A stretch of DNA of 64,000 nucleotides from Lysinibacillus pinottii (GTDB lineage: Bacteria > Bacillota > Bacilli > Bacillales_A > Planococcaceae): positions 1-64,000 of the forward strand of contig NZ_JANTOO010000020.1 in NCBI RefSeq assembly GCF_024753545.1, in the 5' to 3' direction. Below are positions 43,304 through 52,276 of the stretch, one piece after another. The notes under the pieces are model-generated. The model was not told where the DNA came from, searched no databases, and saw nothing but the letters and a program-made list of their open reading frames with translations. How positions within the stretch are numbered: position 1 is the stretch's first letter; the number at the start of each line of letters is the position of its first letter. The position numbers and the translations under genes were made by a program.

Positions 43304-44045
43304 CGTTCATCGTACTTTTCCGATATGCTAAACAGAATGAAAGGGTAAGTACGCTACCAAAAAATGAATCGATGATACGGACAACCCATACTCCATAGCT
43401 GCTTAAAGGAATGCCATTGATTAACTGCCAAAGACTTACATAAACAAACGTTAATAGTGCTAGTACACTCCAAAAAGCAATTTTTTTCTGAGGAGATACG
43501 GCCGACACTTTTTTATGTTTAATCAAAGATGCCCTGTAATACATATATCCCAAAATAAGCGAAATGCCTAACAATGTACTTCCATGTTGTAAAAATTTAT
43601 ATATGGGAATTGGAAAGCCAAATAAAGTAAATGTTTGAGAAAGAAAACGAAGATTGGTCACCATAAGCCCATTTTGATGTGTAAATGAATCCCATATGAC
43701 ATGGGTTAGCATACCTAGTAATGCTGAATAACTAAAAACAATGATTTTCCAAGTTTTAGTCCCTGCCTTTTGATAGCTATTAAAATCCTGTAAAAATTCT
43801 GGTAAATGGCTCATGATTGGCTGATGGATAAACCGTTGATAAATCAAGTAGATTACTAGAACGAGTGGAAGATTGAATAAAAAGAACCCTGTAAATGTAT
43901 GACCAATCTCCCCTATTGGCCGTCCCCTTAAAAAGTATTCGAAATCTGGAGCCATACTACCTAATACCAAGGCAGAAAAATGAATATATTTACTTTTCCG
44001 AGAAAAAGGTAGGACCGCCGCTGGATGAGCAAATGTTAATGGCAA
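43287..44045 (-). CDS. DUF4184 family membrane protein
   Basis: 252 residues from TTG 44045 (GGAG 9 bases upstream); the ATG three codons earlier touches the ribosome site. The start MPLTFAHPAAVLPFSRKSKYIHFSALVLGSMAPDFEYF is the conserved DUF4184 opening, with metal-binding-like His and Asp. Five to six membrane helices follow; GMLTHVIWDSFTHQNG is the second conserved motif, as in membrane-bound metal-dependent hydrolases (YdjM-like). Role unknown. Confidence 0.88.
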   Translation of the reverse strand: MPLTFAHPAAVLPFSRKSKYIHFSALVLGSMAPDFEYFLRGRPIGEIGHTFTGFFLFNLPLVLVIYLIYQRFIHQPIMSHLPEFLQDFNSYQKAGTKTWKIIVFSYSALLGMLTHVIWDSFTHQNGLMVTNLRFLSQTFTLFGFPIPIYKFLQHGSTLLGISLILGYMYYRASLIKHKKVSAVSPQKKIAFWSVLALLTFVYVSLWQLINGIPLSSYGVWVVRIIDSFFGSVLTLSFCLAYRKSTMNDKKTT

Positions 44046-44199
44046 AACTTCCATCTCCTTTTATGACATCTTTCAGATTATTACAACGTTTTTTAGTTGA
44101 AAAGGTTACTCCGACTGTATGAATTTATTAATAATTTCATAAGGACCTACTAATCATTACATATAACACTAATGAAAATATATTAAAAGGAGGATTACT

Positions 44200-44302
44200 A
44201 TGGAAAAAGAAGTATTGATACGAGCCCCAAATGTATGTAAAACCTATTCAACTGGTAGCGAGCAATGCCATGCCATTAAAAATATGAATATTGATATTTA
44301 TG
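44200..44302 (+). pseudogene. 5' fragment of an ABC ATPase gene
   Basis: An ATG with AAAGGAGG upstream begins MEKEVLIRAPNVCKTYSTGSEQCHAIKNMNIDIY, the start of a BceA/MacB-type ATPase, and the similarity ends after 34 residues, before Walker A. A terminator follows at once, so the central part and end of the gene have been deleted. It belongs in type with the decayed two-component genes nearby. Confidence 0.75.
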
Positions 44303-44305
44303 CTT

Positions 44306-44333
44306 GGCCCCTACTCATTAGGGGCTCCTTTTA
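44306..44333 (+). terminator. Terminator behind the ATPase fragment
   Basis: GCCCCTA and TAGGGGC form a 7-bp GC-rich stem followed by TCCTTTTAT. Confidence 0.75.
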
Positions 44334-44359
44334 TCGATTTCTGGAGGAACCATACTTCA

Positions 44360-44803
44360 CTAAATATTTTCTTCCGATAGCACGACAATATTATTTCTTC
44401 GAAGTAAGGCAGTGGTTACGCCTTCCCCAACTATTTTAGTCCCGTTAAACTCGCCATTATAAATCGCTGCACTACCGCAGGATGGGCTATTTTCCTTTAA
44501 GACGACCTGAGTCGCCCCCACCTCTAGCGCTTTCTGTAAGGTCGCATACGCTCCCTTCAGATACAGCTCTGTGACATCACGGCCAGACCTTTCAATAACG
44601 GTAGCTTTGCCATCAAGAACATCTTCTCCATTTCCGCCCACAATTTCAGCAGGCTCACGAGGTGTTGAAAATCCTCCCATCAGCTCTGGACAAACGGTGA
44701 CAGCCTTTTTCTCTAACACTAGCTTTTGTACACTATCATCTAGACAGTTCGTACCGTTATAACGAACATTTAATCCTGCTAAACAAGCACTTATTAAAAT
44801 CAC
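44360..44803 (-). CDS. DUF523 family protein
   Basis: 147 residues, the usual length. Conserved Cys motifs are present: ISACLAGLNVRYNG at the start, VCPELMGGFSTPREPAEI and LKENSPSCG. The protein may bind an iron-sulphur cluster or metal; function in the family is not firmly known. It stands alone between the decayed ABC gene and the NUDIX gene. Start ATG behind GGGAGGCAG. Confidence 0.9.
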   Translation of the reverse strand: MILISACLAGLNVRYNGTNCLDDSVQKLVLEKKAVTVCPELMGGFSTPREPAEIVGGNGEDVLDGKATVIERSGRDVTELYLKGAYATLQKALEVGATQVVLKENSPSCGSAAIYNGEFNGTKIVGEGVTTALLRRNNIVVLSEENI

Positions 44804-45003
44804 TGCCTCCCTCTCCCTCCATGATGATCGTCTGTATGAATAACATCATTTTAACATGCGTTCCTGGAAAATGACTAAGTGACCTAGCATTTTCTCTGAT
44901 ACAATACTTATCAAAGCTGTTCTAAAATAGGGATTAACCATCTATTTAACTTTCTAAGAAATTGATAGGGAATGTTAAAATAAAGAAGAAGGAGTAGATT
45001 TTC

Positions 45004-45486
45004 GTGGAATTTACGATTTGTTTTCTAAAAAAAGGGGAGCACATCCTATTACTTAATAGAGATTATCCAACTTGGATGGGCGCATGGAATGGTGTAGGTG
45101 GTAAAATTGAACAAAATGAAACACCTTTAGCTGGTGCCCTACGAGAAATTAAAGAAGAGACAGGTATTACGGTTGAGGATATTACATATAAAGGTAAAAT
45201 AACATGGACCGATGGGGTCATTGATTATGGCTGTATGTATGCGTTTATAGCAGAGATTCCTGATTCATTTACATATATTACACCGATAAAGGTTGCAGAG
45301 GGCATTCTTGATTGGAAGGAGCTTTCTTGGATTTTCCACCCTGAAAATGTAGGCATTGCGGATTTAAAGTATTATTTGCCTACAATGCTTAATGAACCAA
45401 CAAACTACGAATACATCTTTACTTATCAAGACAAAAAATTAGTCAATATCTCTTCAACACCCATTGAACAAACATCTAAAATATAA
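45004..45486 (+). CDS. NUDIX hydrolase (MutT/8-oxo-dGTPase-like)
   Basis: 160 residues from GTG 45004 with AAGGAGTAG upstream. The Nudix box is complete: GGKIEQNETPLAGALREIKEETGI (residues about 33-55). The context WMGAWNGVGGK before it is typical of the 8-oxo-dGTP diphosphatase group of Bacillales. It hydrolyses a nucleoside diphosphate derivative. Single gene, ends in a hairpin shared with the converging gene. Confidence 0.9.
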   Translation: MEFTICFLKKGEHILLLNRDYPTWMGAWNGVGGKIEQNETPLAGALREIKEETGITVEDITYKGKITWTDGVIDYGCMYAFIAEIPDSFTYITPIKVAEGILDWKELSWIFHPENVGIADLKYYLPTMLNEPTNYEYIFTYQDKKLVNISSTPIEQTSKI

Positions 45487-45491
45487 TAAAT

Positions 45492-45535
45492 AAGCCTCGT
45501 CATTGTAAAAAGTACATGACGAGGCTTGTTCTTAT
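45492..45535. terminator. Bidirectional terminator between converging genes
   Basis: AAGCCTCGTCAT and ATGACGAGGCTT form a perfect 12-bp stem with a 12-base loop. T-rich ends lie on both sides. Confidence 0.8.
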
Positions 45536-46047
45536 GGTCTTGTCTGGGCTAATCGCATTCGACACATTGACCAACATAACGTTGTATGCTGTATTTCATC
45601 ATGGATATCCCATAGACTATCTACTGCTCTCAATTCGACATTACGTTCTAGCAATTCACTACATATATCCTCGATTTCAAATAACGCAATAGGAATTTGA
45701 GCTGTTTCGCTAACCAAATAGCCAGCATTTTCATCTTGTAACGTAAACCCTTTTCTCTCAAATTCATATAGGTACAGTCTTGTATTTTTCAATACCTCTA
45801 ACCACTTGCTTTCAATCACTACTACATGAGGAGCTATTGCGAGATAATGCTGTCTGTCCTGCTCTGTAGTTTGACTCCCAGCATGAAAACAAACACGCGG
45901 ACAATCTCTGGGAGTTAAATAATTAGGCAAGCATCTCTCGTTAATTGCCCATACAAGACCTTTGCTTGCATCTAAATCTAGTCGCTCAGGTATACGAGGA
46001 TGGAAAATCGTTATCGTAGGGTCTTCGCTAACATGAAATAATCTCAC
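45532..46047 (-). CDS. DUF6886-like hypothetical protein
   Basis: 171 residues. The start MRLFHVSEDPTITIFHPRIPERLD and ...GLVWAINERCLPNYLTPRDCPRVCFH resemble the RNA 2'-phosphotransferase/ADP-ribosyltransferase-like fold of a small conserved Bacillales family. No further motif is certain. It follows the methyltransferase gene by 12 bases, so the two form an operon. Confidence 0.7.
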   Translation of the reverse strand: MRLFHVSEDPTITIFHPRIPERLDLDASKGLVWAINERCLPNYLTPRDCPRVCFHAGSQTTEQDRQHYLAIAPHVVVIESKWLEVLKNTRLYLYEFERKGFTLQDENAGYLVSETAQIPIALFEIEDICSELLERNVELRAVDSLWDIHDEIQHTTLCWSMCRMRLAQTRP

Positions 46048-46059
46048 GGACTCTGCTCC

Positions 46060-46800
46060 TTATTTTTTCAACTTAAATACAATAAAATCAGCACAATGCA
46101 AATCTTCCTCAAATTGAGGATACTTCTCTAGCATCTCTTGTGACGGTCTAGGCTCTACAATTTTTTCTATATGAAAGCCAGCTTCCGTAATCGCTTCCAC
46201 ATAGCTTGTTAATGTGCGATGAAACAATACAATAGGTGGGTCAGCAGCTAGTTGTTGATATACGCCTTCATAAAAGTAACGTTGTACCTTCCAATACTGT
46301 TGCTCCAGCTGCTCATGTCTAATCCATCCACTATTTGGTGTAACAAAGCATGGATGCAATATTGAAAAAATAAAAGTACTATTCGGCTTTAAAAGGCGAT
46401 ACATCTCACGTATTGTAGCACGATAATCCTCTAAATCTTGAAGAACCATATTCGAAACGATACGATCAAATTGGTTGTCTGCTAAGAAGGCTAAATTTTC
46501 ACAATTACCATGAAAAAATTGGACCGGCAACTGCTGCGGTGTTCTTTCCATAGCAATGTCTAGCATTTTTTGTGAAAAATCAACAGCCGTTACGATAGCC
46601 CCTTTTTTCACTAGTATTCTACTTAAATATCCTTCGCCACACCCCGCATCTAATATATGCTTTCCATCCACCTCTTCCAGTAAAGAAAAGATAGTAGGGT
46701 TTAATAGTACTTCGTGATGAATATCACCATACTCATAATAATTAGCCGTATACCTTTCCGCATATTGATTCCAACGTTCAATGGCTTGCTCTGTATTCAT
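46060..46800 (-). CDS. SAM-dependent methyltransferase, class I
   Basis: 246 residues. The SAM motifs are VDGKHILDAGCGEGYLSRIL (motif I), AIVTAVDFSQKMLDIA (motif II) and FDRIVSNMVLQDL (motif IV), as in Methyltransf_11 proteins. The N-terminal part RWNQYAERYTANYYEYGDIHHEVLL suggests a small-molecule substrate. The substrate is unknown. Confidence 0.87.
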   Translation of the reverse strand: MNTEQAIERWNQYAERYTANYYEYGDIHHEVLLNPTIFSLLEEVDGKHILDAGCGEGYLSRILVKKGAIVTAVDFSQKMLDIAMERTPQQLPVQFFHGNCENLAFLADNQFDRIVSNMVLQDLEDYRATIREMYRLLKPNSTFIFSILHPCFVTPNSGWIRHEQLEQQYWKVQRYFYEGVYQQLAADPPIVLFHRTLTSYVEAITEAGFHIEKIVEPRPSQEMLEKYPQFEEDLHCADFIVFKLKK

Positions 46801-46939
46801 GAAAATACCTCATTTCAATGTTAAATCGTAACGTTACGTCCCTTGTGCACTTGTCTATTTTTTCATATAAAGAAAAAAAATTATAGACTTTTATTTAATT
46901 TTTTAATATCATGTAGATAGAGGCACGCCTTCTTTAAGT

Positions 46940-46979
46940 AAATGACTAAAGCCAGAAATCCATATAGGATTTCTGGCTT
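46940..46979 (-). terminator. Terminator of the MFS gene
   Basis: AAGCCAGAAATCC and GGATTTCTGGCTT form a perfect 13-bp stem. The minus-strand T-tract is short, so it may work in both directions. Confidence 0.75.
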
Positions 46980-46986
46980 TTATGCT

Positions 46987-48171
46987 TTATATAGAAATGG
47001 TATGTTCAGCAACTGTTTCCTTTTTAATGGTTAGCCATCTTCCCACTAACATCACTAGTAACGCCAAAAAGACGATGATACCCGCAAAGACTAGTGCAGC
47101 CTTATAGCTATTATAAATATCGACCAACTGTCCGGCGACAATCGGTCCAATTATTTGTCCAAACGCATAAAACGTTGTTAGTAATGATACAACAAATCCA
47201 CTCTGTGTAGGAAAAAGTTGTCGTGCATAGGATGTAGTCAGTGTCACAATACCTACAAAGGTTAGACCGAATAAAAATGATGCTAGCAATACACTCCATA
47301 CGGTTTGTGAAAATACAGGTAACAAGATGCCTATTACTTGAAGTATGTATGCCACAAACAAAATTTTTATCGCTGAAAACTTCTCTAATAAGATCGTCCA
47401 CACAGGTGCTGATGGGATGGCGGCTAATCCTACAACAACCCAGCTATACGAGGAGTATGCTTGGAGAGAAGGAATATTGTGAATAATATCAACTAAAAAT
47501 GTACCCGTGATAATATACCCAAGTCCCTCAAGTCCATAGGACAGGATAAGCCATGGCATAAAGCCCTTTGTCATTTTCGTATTCGAAGATTTTGCTCCTT
47601 TTAAAGTATCCTGAACCTCTAAACCTCTCCATAAAATGGTAGTAATCAGTAAAAAAACAATTGATAGTATGCCTAGTCCTACCCATGTTCCTTGCCATGC
47701 AAGTCTCTCTTCAATAAGAGGAACGCATATACCTGAAATGGCAATCCCTAGCCCTATACCACTAAATACATAGCCCGACCATCGGGATAGTGAGTGTTTC
47801 GCCAAATAATCCATGACAATACTAGACGTTAGAACAAAAATGAGTCCACCTGTAATACCAGCGATTAATCGAAGAATTAACCATATACTATACACCTCAA
47901 TCAAGCCCATTAATCCAACTGATAGGACATTAAAAATAACACTTGCCATTAAAATTTGTTTACGCTGACGATGAATAAAGCCCGCCCATAGTGCCCCAAT
48001 GAAATAGCCAATATAATTACTTGAAGCTAAAAACCCAGCAACTTCTAAAGAAAATCCTACATCCTGTCGCATAAACGGTAGGATCGGCGTAAAAGCAAAT
48101 CGACTAATCCCCATAGCGATGACGAGTAATAAAATTCCTCCGAAAACAATCCCCATATGTTGGCGATTCAT
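46987..48171 (-). CDS. YbfB/YjiJ family MFS transporter
   Basis: 394 residues with twelve membrane helices. The start MNRQHMGIVFGGILLLVIAMGISRFAFTPILPFM is typical of the YbfB/YjiJ family. The second conserved loop, GFIHRQRKQILMAS, fits the MFS cytoplasmic motif. The substrate is unknown. A LysR regulator gene is divergent and probably controls it. Confidence 0.88.
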   Translation of the reverse strand: MNRQHMGIVFGGILLLVIAMGISRFAFTPILPFMRQDVGFSLEVAGFLASSNYIGYFIGALWAGFIHRQRKQILMASVIFNVLSVGLMGLIEVYSIWLILRLIAGITGGLIFVLTSSIVMDYLAKHSLSRWSGYVFSGIGLGIAISGICVPLIEERLAWQGTWVGLGILSIVFLLITTILWRGLEVQDTLKGAKSSNTKMTKGFMPWLILSYGLEGLGYIITGTFLVDIIHNIPSLQAYSSYSWVVVGLAAIPSAPVWTILLEKFSAIKILFVAYILQVIGILLPVFSQTVWSVLLASFLFGLTFVGIVTLTTSYARQLFPTQSGFVVSLLTTFYAFGQIIGPIVAGQLVDIYNSYKAALVFAGIIVFLALLVMLVGRWLTIKKETVAEHTISI

Positions 48172-48284
48172 AGTGTCCCCCCTTTTCCCCTATTGTAATT
48201 AAAAGGATACCGAGCAAAAATTAATAAATCTAATATATAATGTATATAAAAGCATAAAAATAATTTATAAAAGGTGTGTCTATC

Positions 48285-49175
48285 ATGAATCTACATGCAC
48301 TGCGGTTATTTACAAAGGTAGCCGAACTCAATAGTGTTTCCAAAGCTGCGCAGGCCCTTATGATTAGTCAGCCCGCTGTAACCATTCAAATTCGAAATTT
48401 AGAAAAAGAACTAGGTTTAACATTGCTAGAATCAAAAGGTAGAGGTATTACATTAACTCAAAGCGGCACCTTTTTATATAAGCAAGCACAGCGCTTATTT
48501 GATTTAGAAATAGATATCGAAAATAAAGTACAACAGTTAAAAAATACAGGCCATGAGGAATTACAAATTGCTTCCACACATGTACCCTCTCATTTTTTAT
48601 TACCTAAATTATTGGCTCATTTTAAACAAGTCTACCCAACTACCCATATTCATTTAAAAACAGCTAATTCACAGCAAGTAATAGAAGAGTTACTCCATTA
48701 TAAAGCAGATTTAGCCTTTATTGTTAAAGAAGATGGTCATCACCCTGATATTCATTATCAATTTCTGATGAATCTAGATTATTGGTTTATTGTGCCATAC
48801 AATCATTCATTAGCTGGGCAAACGGTTTCTCTTTCAGAACTCATGCAACAGCCCTTTGTCACAAGAGAAGACGGTAGTTCCACAAAGGAATACTTAAATG
48901 CATTATGTAAAGTATATAAGATTCCCCCACCTAAAGTAGGACTACAGCTAGATGGAATCAATGAGTCGATTCATGCTATTGCAGCTGGTTTTGGGACGAT
49001 GCTAGCTCCATCTATTGCTGCATCCAGCTTTATCCAACAGGAACAAATAGCACGAGTGTTTATTAAAGAGATTGACATTCAGCGTCCGATTTATCTTTGT
49101 ACACGAAAAAATGAACAACACCATTCAGCTTCTTTTAATCACTTTCTTCATATCATTAATGAAACGATTTCTTAA
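48285..49175 (+). CDS. LysR family regulator
   Basis: 296 residues from ATG 48285 (AAGGTG 8 bases upstream; a GTG three codons earlier is less likely). The helix-turn-helix is NLHALRLFTKVAELNSVSKAAQALMISQPAVTIQIRNLEKELGL. The C-terminal substrate-binding domain is of normal length. Divergent from the MFS gene, a typical regulator-target arrangement; the about 110-base region between them must carry both promoters. Confidence 0.92.
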   Translation: MNLHALRLFTKVAELNSVSKAAQALMISQPAVTIQIRNLEKELGLTLLESKGRGITLTQSGTFLYKQAQRLFDLEIDIENKVQQLKNTGHEELQIASTHVPSHFLLPKLLAHFKQVYPTTHIHLKTANSQQVIEELLHYKADLAFIVKEDGHHPDIHYQFLMNLDYWFIVPYNHSLAGQTVSLSELMQQPFVTREDGSSTKEYLNALCKVYKIPPPKVGLQLDGINESIHAIAAGFGTMLAPSIAASSFIQQEQIARVFIKEIDIQRPIYLCTRKNEQHHSASFNHFLHIINETIS

Positions 49176-49182
49176 AGAAAAA

Positions 49183-49216
49183 GCACTCTAGCATCAAAAA
49201 AGAGTGCCTTTTTTTG
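49183..49216 (+). terminator. Terminator of the LysR gene
   Basis: GCACTC and GAGTGC pair around a loop, followed by seven T (CTTTTTTTG). Confidence 0.75.
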
Positions 49217-49376
49217 TATCCTTCAGCGTCCGTAAAAGCTATAAAAATGTAGGCTAAGACTTGATCTCTCTTCTTACCACCCCATATTATTATTCGTTTT
49301 TTTTATAGACTTAATAGTTTAAATAGCCTATAATAATCCGTGTTATTATCAATAAACGAACATTAAGGTGGTTTTT

Positions 49377-50744
49377 ATGGCTGAATATACGCAAATTTTT
49401 AAAGGAACGGCTTTTACTAGTACATCTGCTACTGAAGTTCAGATTTTAAAAGATTATTTATTTTTCATTAATGCAGATGGCATGATTGAAAAAACAGTCT
49501 CTCCTGAACATGCTGATTACCAACAACTATTAACTACATACCAACACCATAAACATTTTCATCAATTAGATGAAGGTCAATATTTCTTACCAGGATTTGT
49601 CGACTTGCATGTACATGCACCACAATGGGCGCAATCTGGTACAGCTTTAGACATACCACTTTATGATTGGCTGAACACATATACATTCCCTATCGAATCA
49701 AAATTTTCGGATTTAGCATTTGCCCAAGAGGTCTACGAAGATTTAGTGAGCACACTCCTTGCTAACGGCACAACAACATCCTTATATTTCGCGACAGTTC
49801 ATAAAGAGGCTAGTATTCTTTTAGCAAAAATTTGTGCTGAAAAGGGGCAACGAGGATTAGTCGGAAAAGTGGTGATGGATGACCCTGAACAAAATCCTCA
49901 TTTTTACCGAGATGCTACTACACAAACAGCGCTTGCTGATACAGAAGCATTCATTTTAGCTGTTAAAGATTTAGCAAAGACAACTAAGCAAGGTGTATAC
50001 CCAGTTGTCACTCCTCGCTTCATTCCAAGCTGTACCGACAATGCTTTAAAGGGCTTAGGGGAATTAGCAGCAAAATACAATACACATATCCAATCTCACT
50101 GTAGCGAAAGCGACTGGGAACATGGCTACGTCAAGGAAAGATTCCATAAAAATGATGCTGAGGCTCTCCATGATTTTGGTTTATTAGGCGAAAAATCTGT
50201 TATGGCCCATTGTAATTTCCTAAGCGATGATGATGCACGTTTATTTGCTGAGACAGGCACAGCTATCGGTCATTGCCCGATTTCTAATGCCTATTTTGCA
50301 AATAGCGTTATTCCTATTGCCCGCTTCCATGCACTTGGTGTTGATATTGGATTAGGTTCAGATATATCAGGTGGATTTTCCCCTAGCCTTTTCGATAATG
50401 CAAGACAGGCAGTCATGTCATCGAGAATGCTTGAAGATGGTGTAGATACAGCAATTGTAGCCAACAAACGTGGTGTTCCAAATTCACGTATTACGATTAA
50501 TGAAGCCTTTTATCTAGCGACAGCTGGTGGCGGGGAAAGCTTAAGTCTTCCAATTGGCCGTTTACAGGAAAATTATACATGGGATGTACAAATCATTGAT
50601 ACAAAGATCCATTCTGCAAAGCTTCCAATTTTCGATAGCCAAGAAGCATTACACGATATTTTCCAAAAAATAATGTATCTTGTTCGTCCAGAGAATATTC
50701 GTGAGGTTTGGGTCCAAGGAAATAAAGTTCATTCAAGGGACTAA
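49377..50744 (+). CDS. guaD: Guanine deaminase
   Basis: 455 residues from ATG 49377 (AAGGTGG upstream; the GTG three codons earlier lies within that site). The amidohydrolase metal site is FVDLHVHAPQW (HxH), IQSHCSESDWEH (His), AHCNFLSDDD and GSDISGGFSP (Asp), matching the large (amidohydrolase) guanine deaminases. It converts guanine to xanthine and ammonia. The next gene is a purine permease, so the pair scavenges purines. AAACGAACATTA at 49354-49365 resembles half a PurR box; this is weak. Confidence 0.93.
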   Translation: MAEYTQIFKGTAFTSTSATEVQILKDYLFFINADGMIEKTVSPEHADYQQLLTTYQHHKHFHQLDEGQYFLPGFVDLHVHAPQWAQSGTALDIPLYDWLNTYTFPIESKFSDLAFAQEVYEDLVSTLLANGTTTSLYFATVHKEASILLAKICAEKGQRGLVGKVVMDDPEQNPHFYRDATTQTALADTEAFILAVKDLAKTTKQGVYPVVTPRFIPSCTDNALKGLGELAAKYNTHIQSHCSESDWEHGYVKERFHKNDAEALHDFGLLGEKSVMAHCNFLSDDDARLFAETGTAIGHCPISNAYFANSVIPIARFHALGVDIGLGSDISGGFSPSLFDNARQAVMSSRMLEDGVDTAIVANKRGVPNSRITINEAFYLATAGGGESLSLPIGRLQENYTWDVQIIDTKIHSAKLPIFDSQEALHDIFQKIMYLVRPENIREVWVQGNKVHSRD

Positions 50745-50797
50745 TGATTTACTAACTGTCTATATTAAAAATTTATTCATATGAGGTGCACATCTTC

Positions 50798-52150
50798 GTG
50801 GAAACGCAACATAGCCAACTAACTAATACAACGAAAAAAACAACACAATTAACCGTACTTCCAGATGAAAAAGTCTCGATTGGTCAATCAGCGCTACTAG
50901 GTTTACAGCATGTCATGGCAATGGATGTTTACGTTGTCCCATTTTTAATCGCCATGTTAATTGGCTTACAAACTGGTCAAGCCAGTGCATTAATCCAATC
51001 AACCTTTATTGCTGCTGGACTTGCAACTATTATACAAACACATTTCTGTATGAAATTACCGATGGCACAAGGTCCTTCCTATGTTCCGTTAGGAGCCATC
51101 GTTGGTATTTATGCAGCAAGTGGCAGTGGTGATTTAGGTTGGAGCACAATATTAGGTGCAAGCTTAATTGGGGCCATTTTAGTGATTATTTTAGGTTACA
51201 CAGGTATCTTCAATAAAATTGTACAGACATTTATTCCGCCCATTGTAGGGGGAACAATTATTTTTGTTGTTGGTTTATCCTTAATGCCTGTCGGTTTAAG
51301 CGATAATATTTTTAATGGGGCAGGTGCATCCATTGAACAAAATATTTATTTAGCGTTAATTTCAGCAGTTGTCCTAATCATTTGTGTAATGTTTGGTACA
51401 GTCTTCCATCAAAAGGGTCGCCTATTCCGTATTGGCTCCGTTATTATTGCTTTAATAGTCGGTAGTGTTGCTGCAAATATGATGGGAGTTTTAGATTTAT
51501 CAGCTGTATCACAAGCAAAATGGTTTAGTATGCCACAAATTCCATTCGCGGATTTCAGCTTTAGCTTTAATATTTCCGCCATTATTACAATGGTCATTAT
51601 CTATATTGTCTTAATGGCGGAAACAACTGGCACATGGTTTGCCATTAGTAATGTCATCGACAAACCTTTAACGGATAAGCAAATTAATCGCGGTGTTGTT
51701 GGTGAAGGGATTGGCTGTTTTATTGCTTCTTTACTAGGTTCTACACCTGTAACTGGTTACTCTACAAATGCAGGGGTTATCTCCATTACAGGAATTGCTA
51801 GTCGTCGCGTATTTATTGCTGCGGGTATTTGGTTTATAGTTTTTGGTTTCTCTGGTAAATTAGCCGCACTCATTTCAGCGATTCCCTCGGCTGTCATTGG
51901 AGGAGTGTTTGTCATTGTATGCGGCATCATTGCTATTAGTGGTCTGCAGGTAATGAAAAATGAACCTATTGGCGAAAAGGAAATGTATGTGATTGCTATT
52001 CCAGTCATTTTAACGTTAGCGTTGACATTATTGCCAGATGATTTCTTGTATTCATTACCTACAACTGTTCAATATTTATTGGGCTCACCAATTGCCACAG
52101 CTGCAATTGTAGCCATTGTCCTCAATAAACTATTACCACGCTCAAAATAA
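50798..52150 (+). CDS. NCS2 family xanthine/uracil permease
   Basis: 450 residues from GTG 50798 (AGGTG 9 bases upstream; a GTG four codons earlier is inside that site). LLGLQHVMAMDVYVVPFLIA is the usual opening of the NCS2 family, and GSTPVTGYSTNAGVISITGIASR in the middle is the conserved transport segment. About fourteen helices. It imports a purine such as xanthine, guanine or urate. About 53 bases after guaD, likely one transcript. Confidence 0.92.
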   Translation: METQHSQLTNTTKKTTQLTVLPDEKVSIGQSALLGLQHVMAMDVYVVPFLIAMLIGLQTGQASALIQSTFIAAGLATIIQTHFCMKLPMAQGPSYVPLGAIVGIYAASGSGDLGWSTILGASLIGAILVIILGYTGIFNKIVQTFIPPIVGGTIIFVVGLSLMPVGLSDNIFNGAGASIEQNIYLALISAVVLIICVMFGTVFHQKGRLFRIGSVIIALIVGSVAANMMGVLDLSAVSQAKWFSMPQIPFADFSFSFNISAIITMVIIYIVLMAETTGTWFAISNVIDKPLTDKQINRGVVGEGIGCFIASLLGSTPVTGYSTNAGVISITGIASRRVFIAAGIWFIVFGFSGKLAALISAIPSAVIGGVFVIVCGIIAISGLQVMKNEPIGEKEMYVIAIPVILTLALTLLPDDFLYSLPTTVQYLLGSPIATAAIVAIVLNKLLPRSK

Positions 52151-52161
52151 TCAACCAATTC

Positions 52162-52213
52162 ATGCACAACCCTCTTTTTACATTGGAAGCGGGGGTTGTG
52201 CATATTTAATTTT
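52162..52213 (+). terminator. Terminator of the guanine deaminase-permease operon
   Basis: ATGCACAACCC and GGGTTGTGCAT form a perfect 11-bp stem, followed by ATTTAATTTTT. Confidence 0.85.
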
Positions 52214-52276
52214 TCAAAAATTTCTGTTTCATTTTCTAACAATCTGTTATACTTGAGCAAAAAAGTAGGGATTATT

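Noticed and set aside
49217..49376. Purine riboswitch before guanine deaminase
   Set aside because: The conserved loop motifs of the purine aptamer are not found. Only a weak PurR-box-like half is present.
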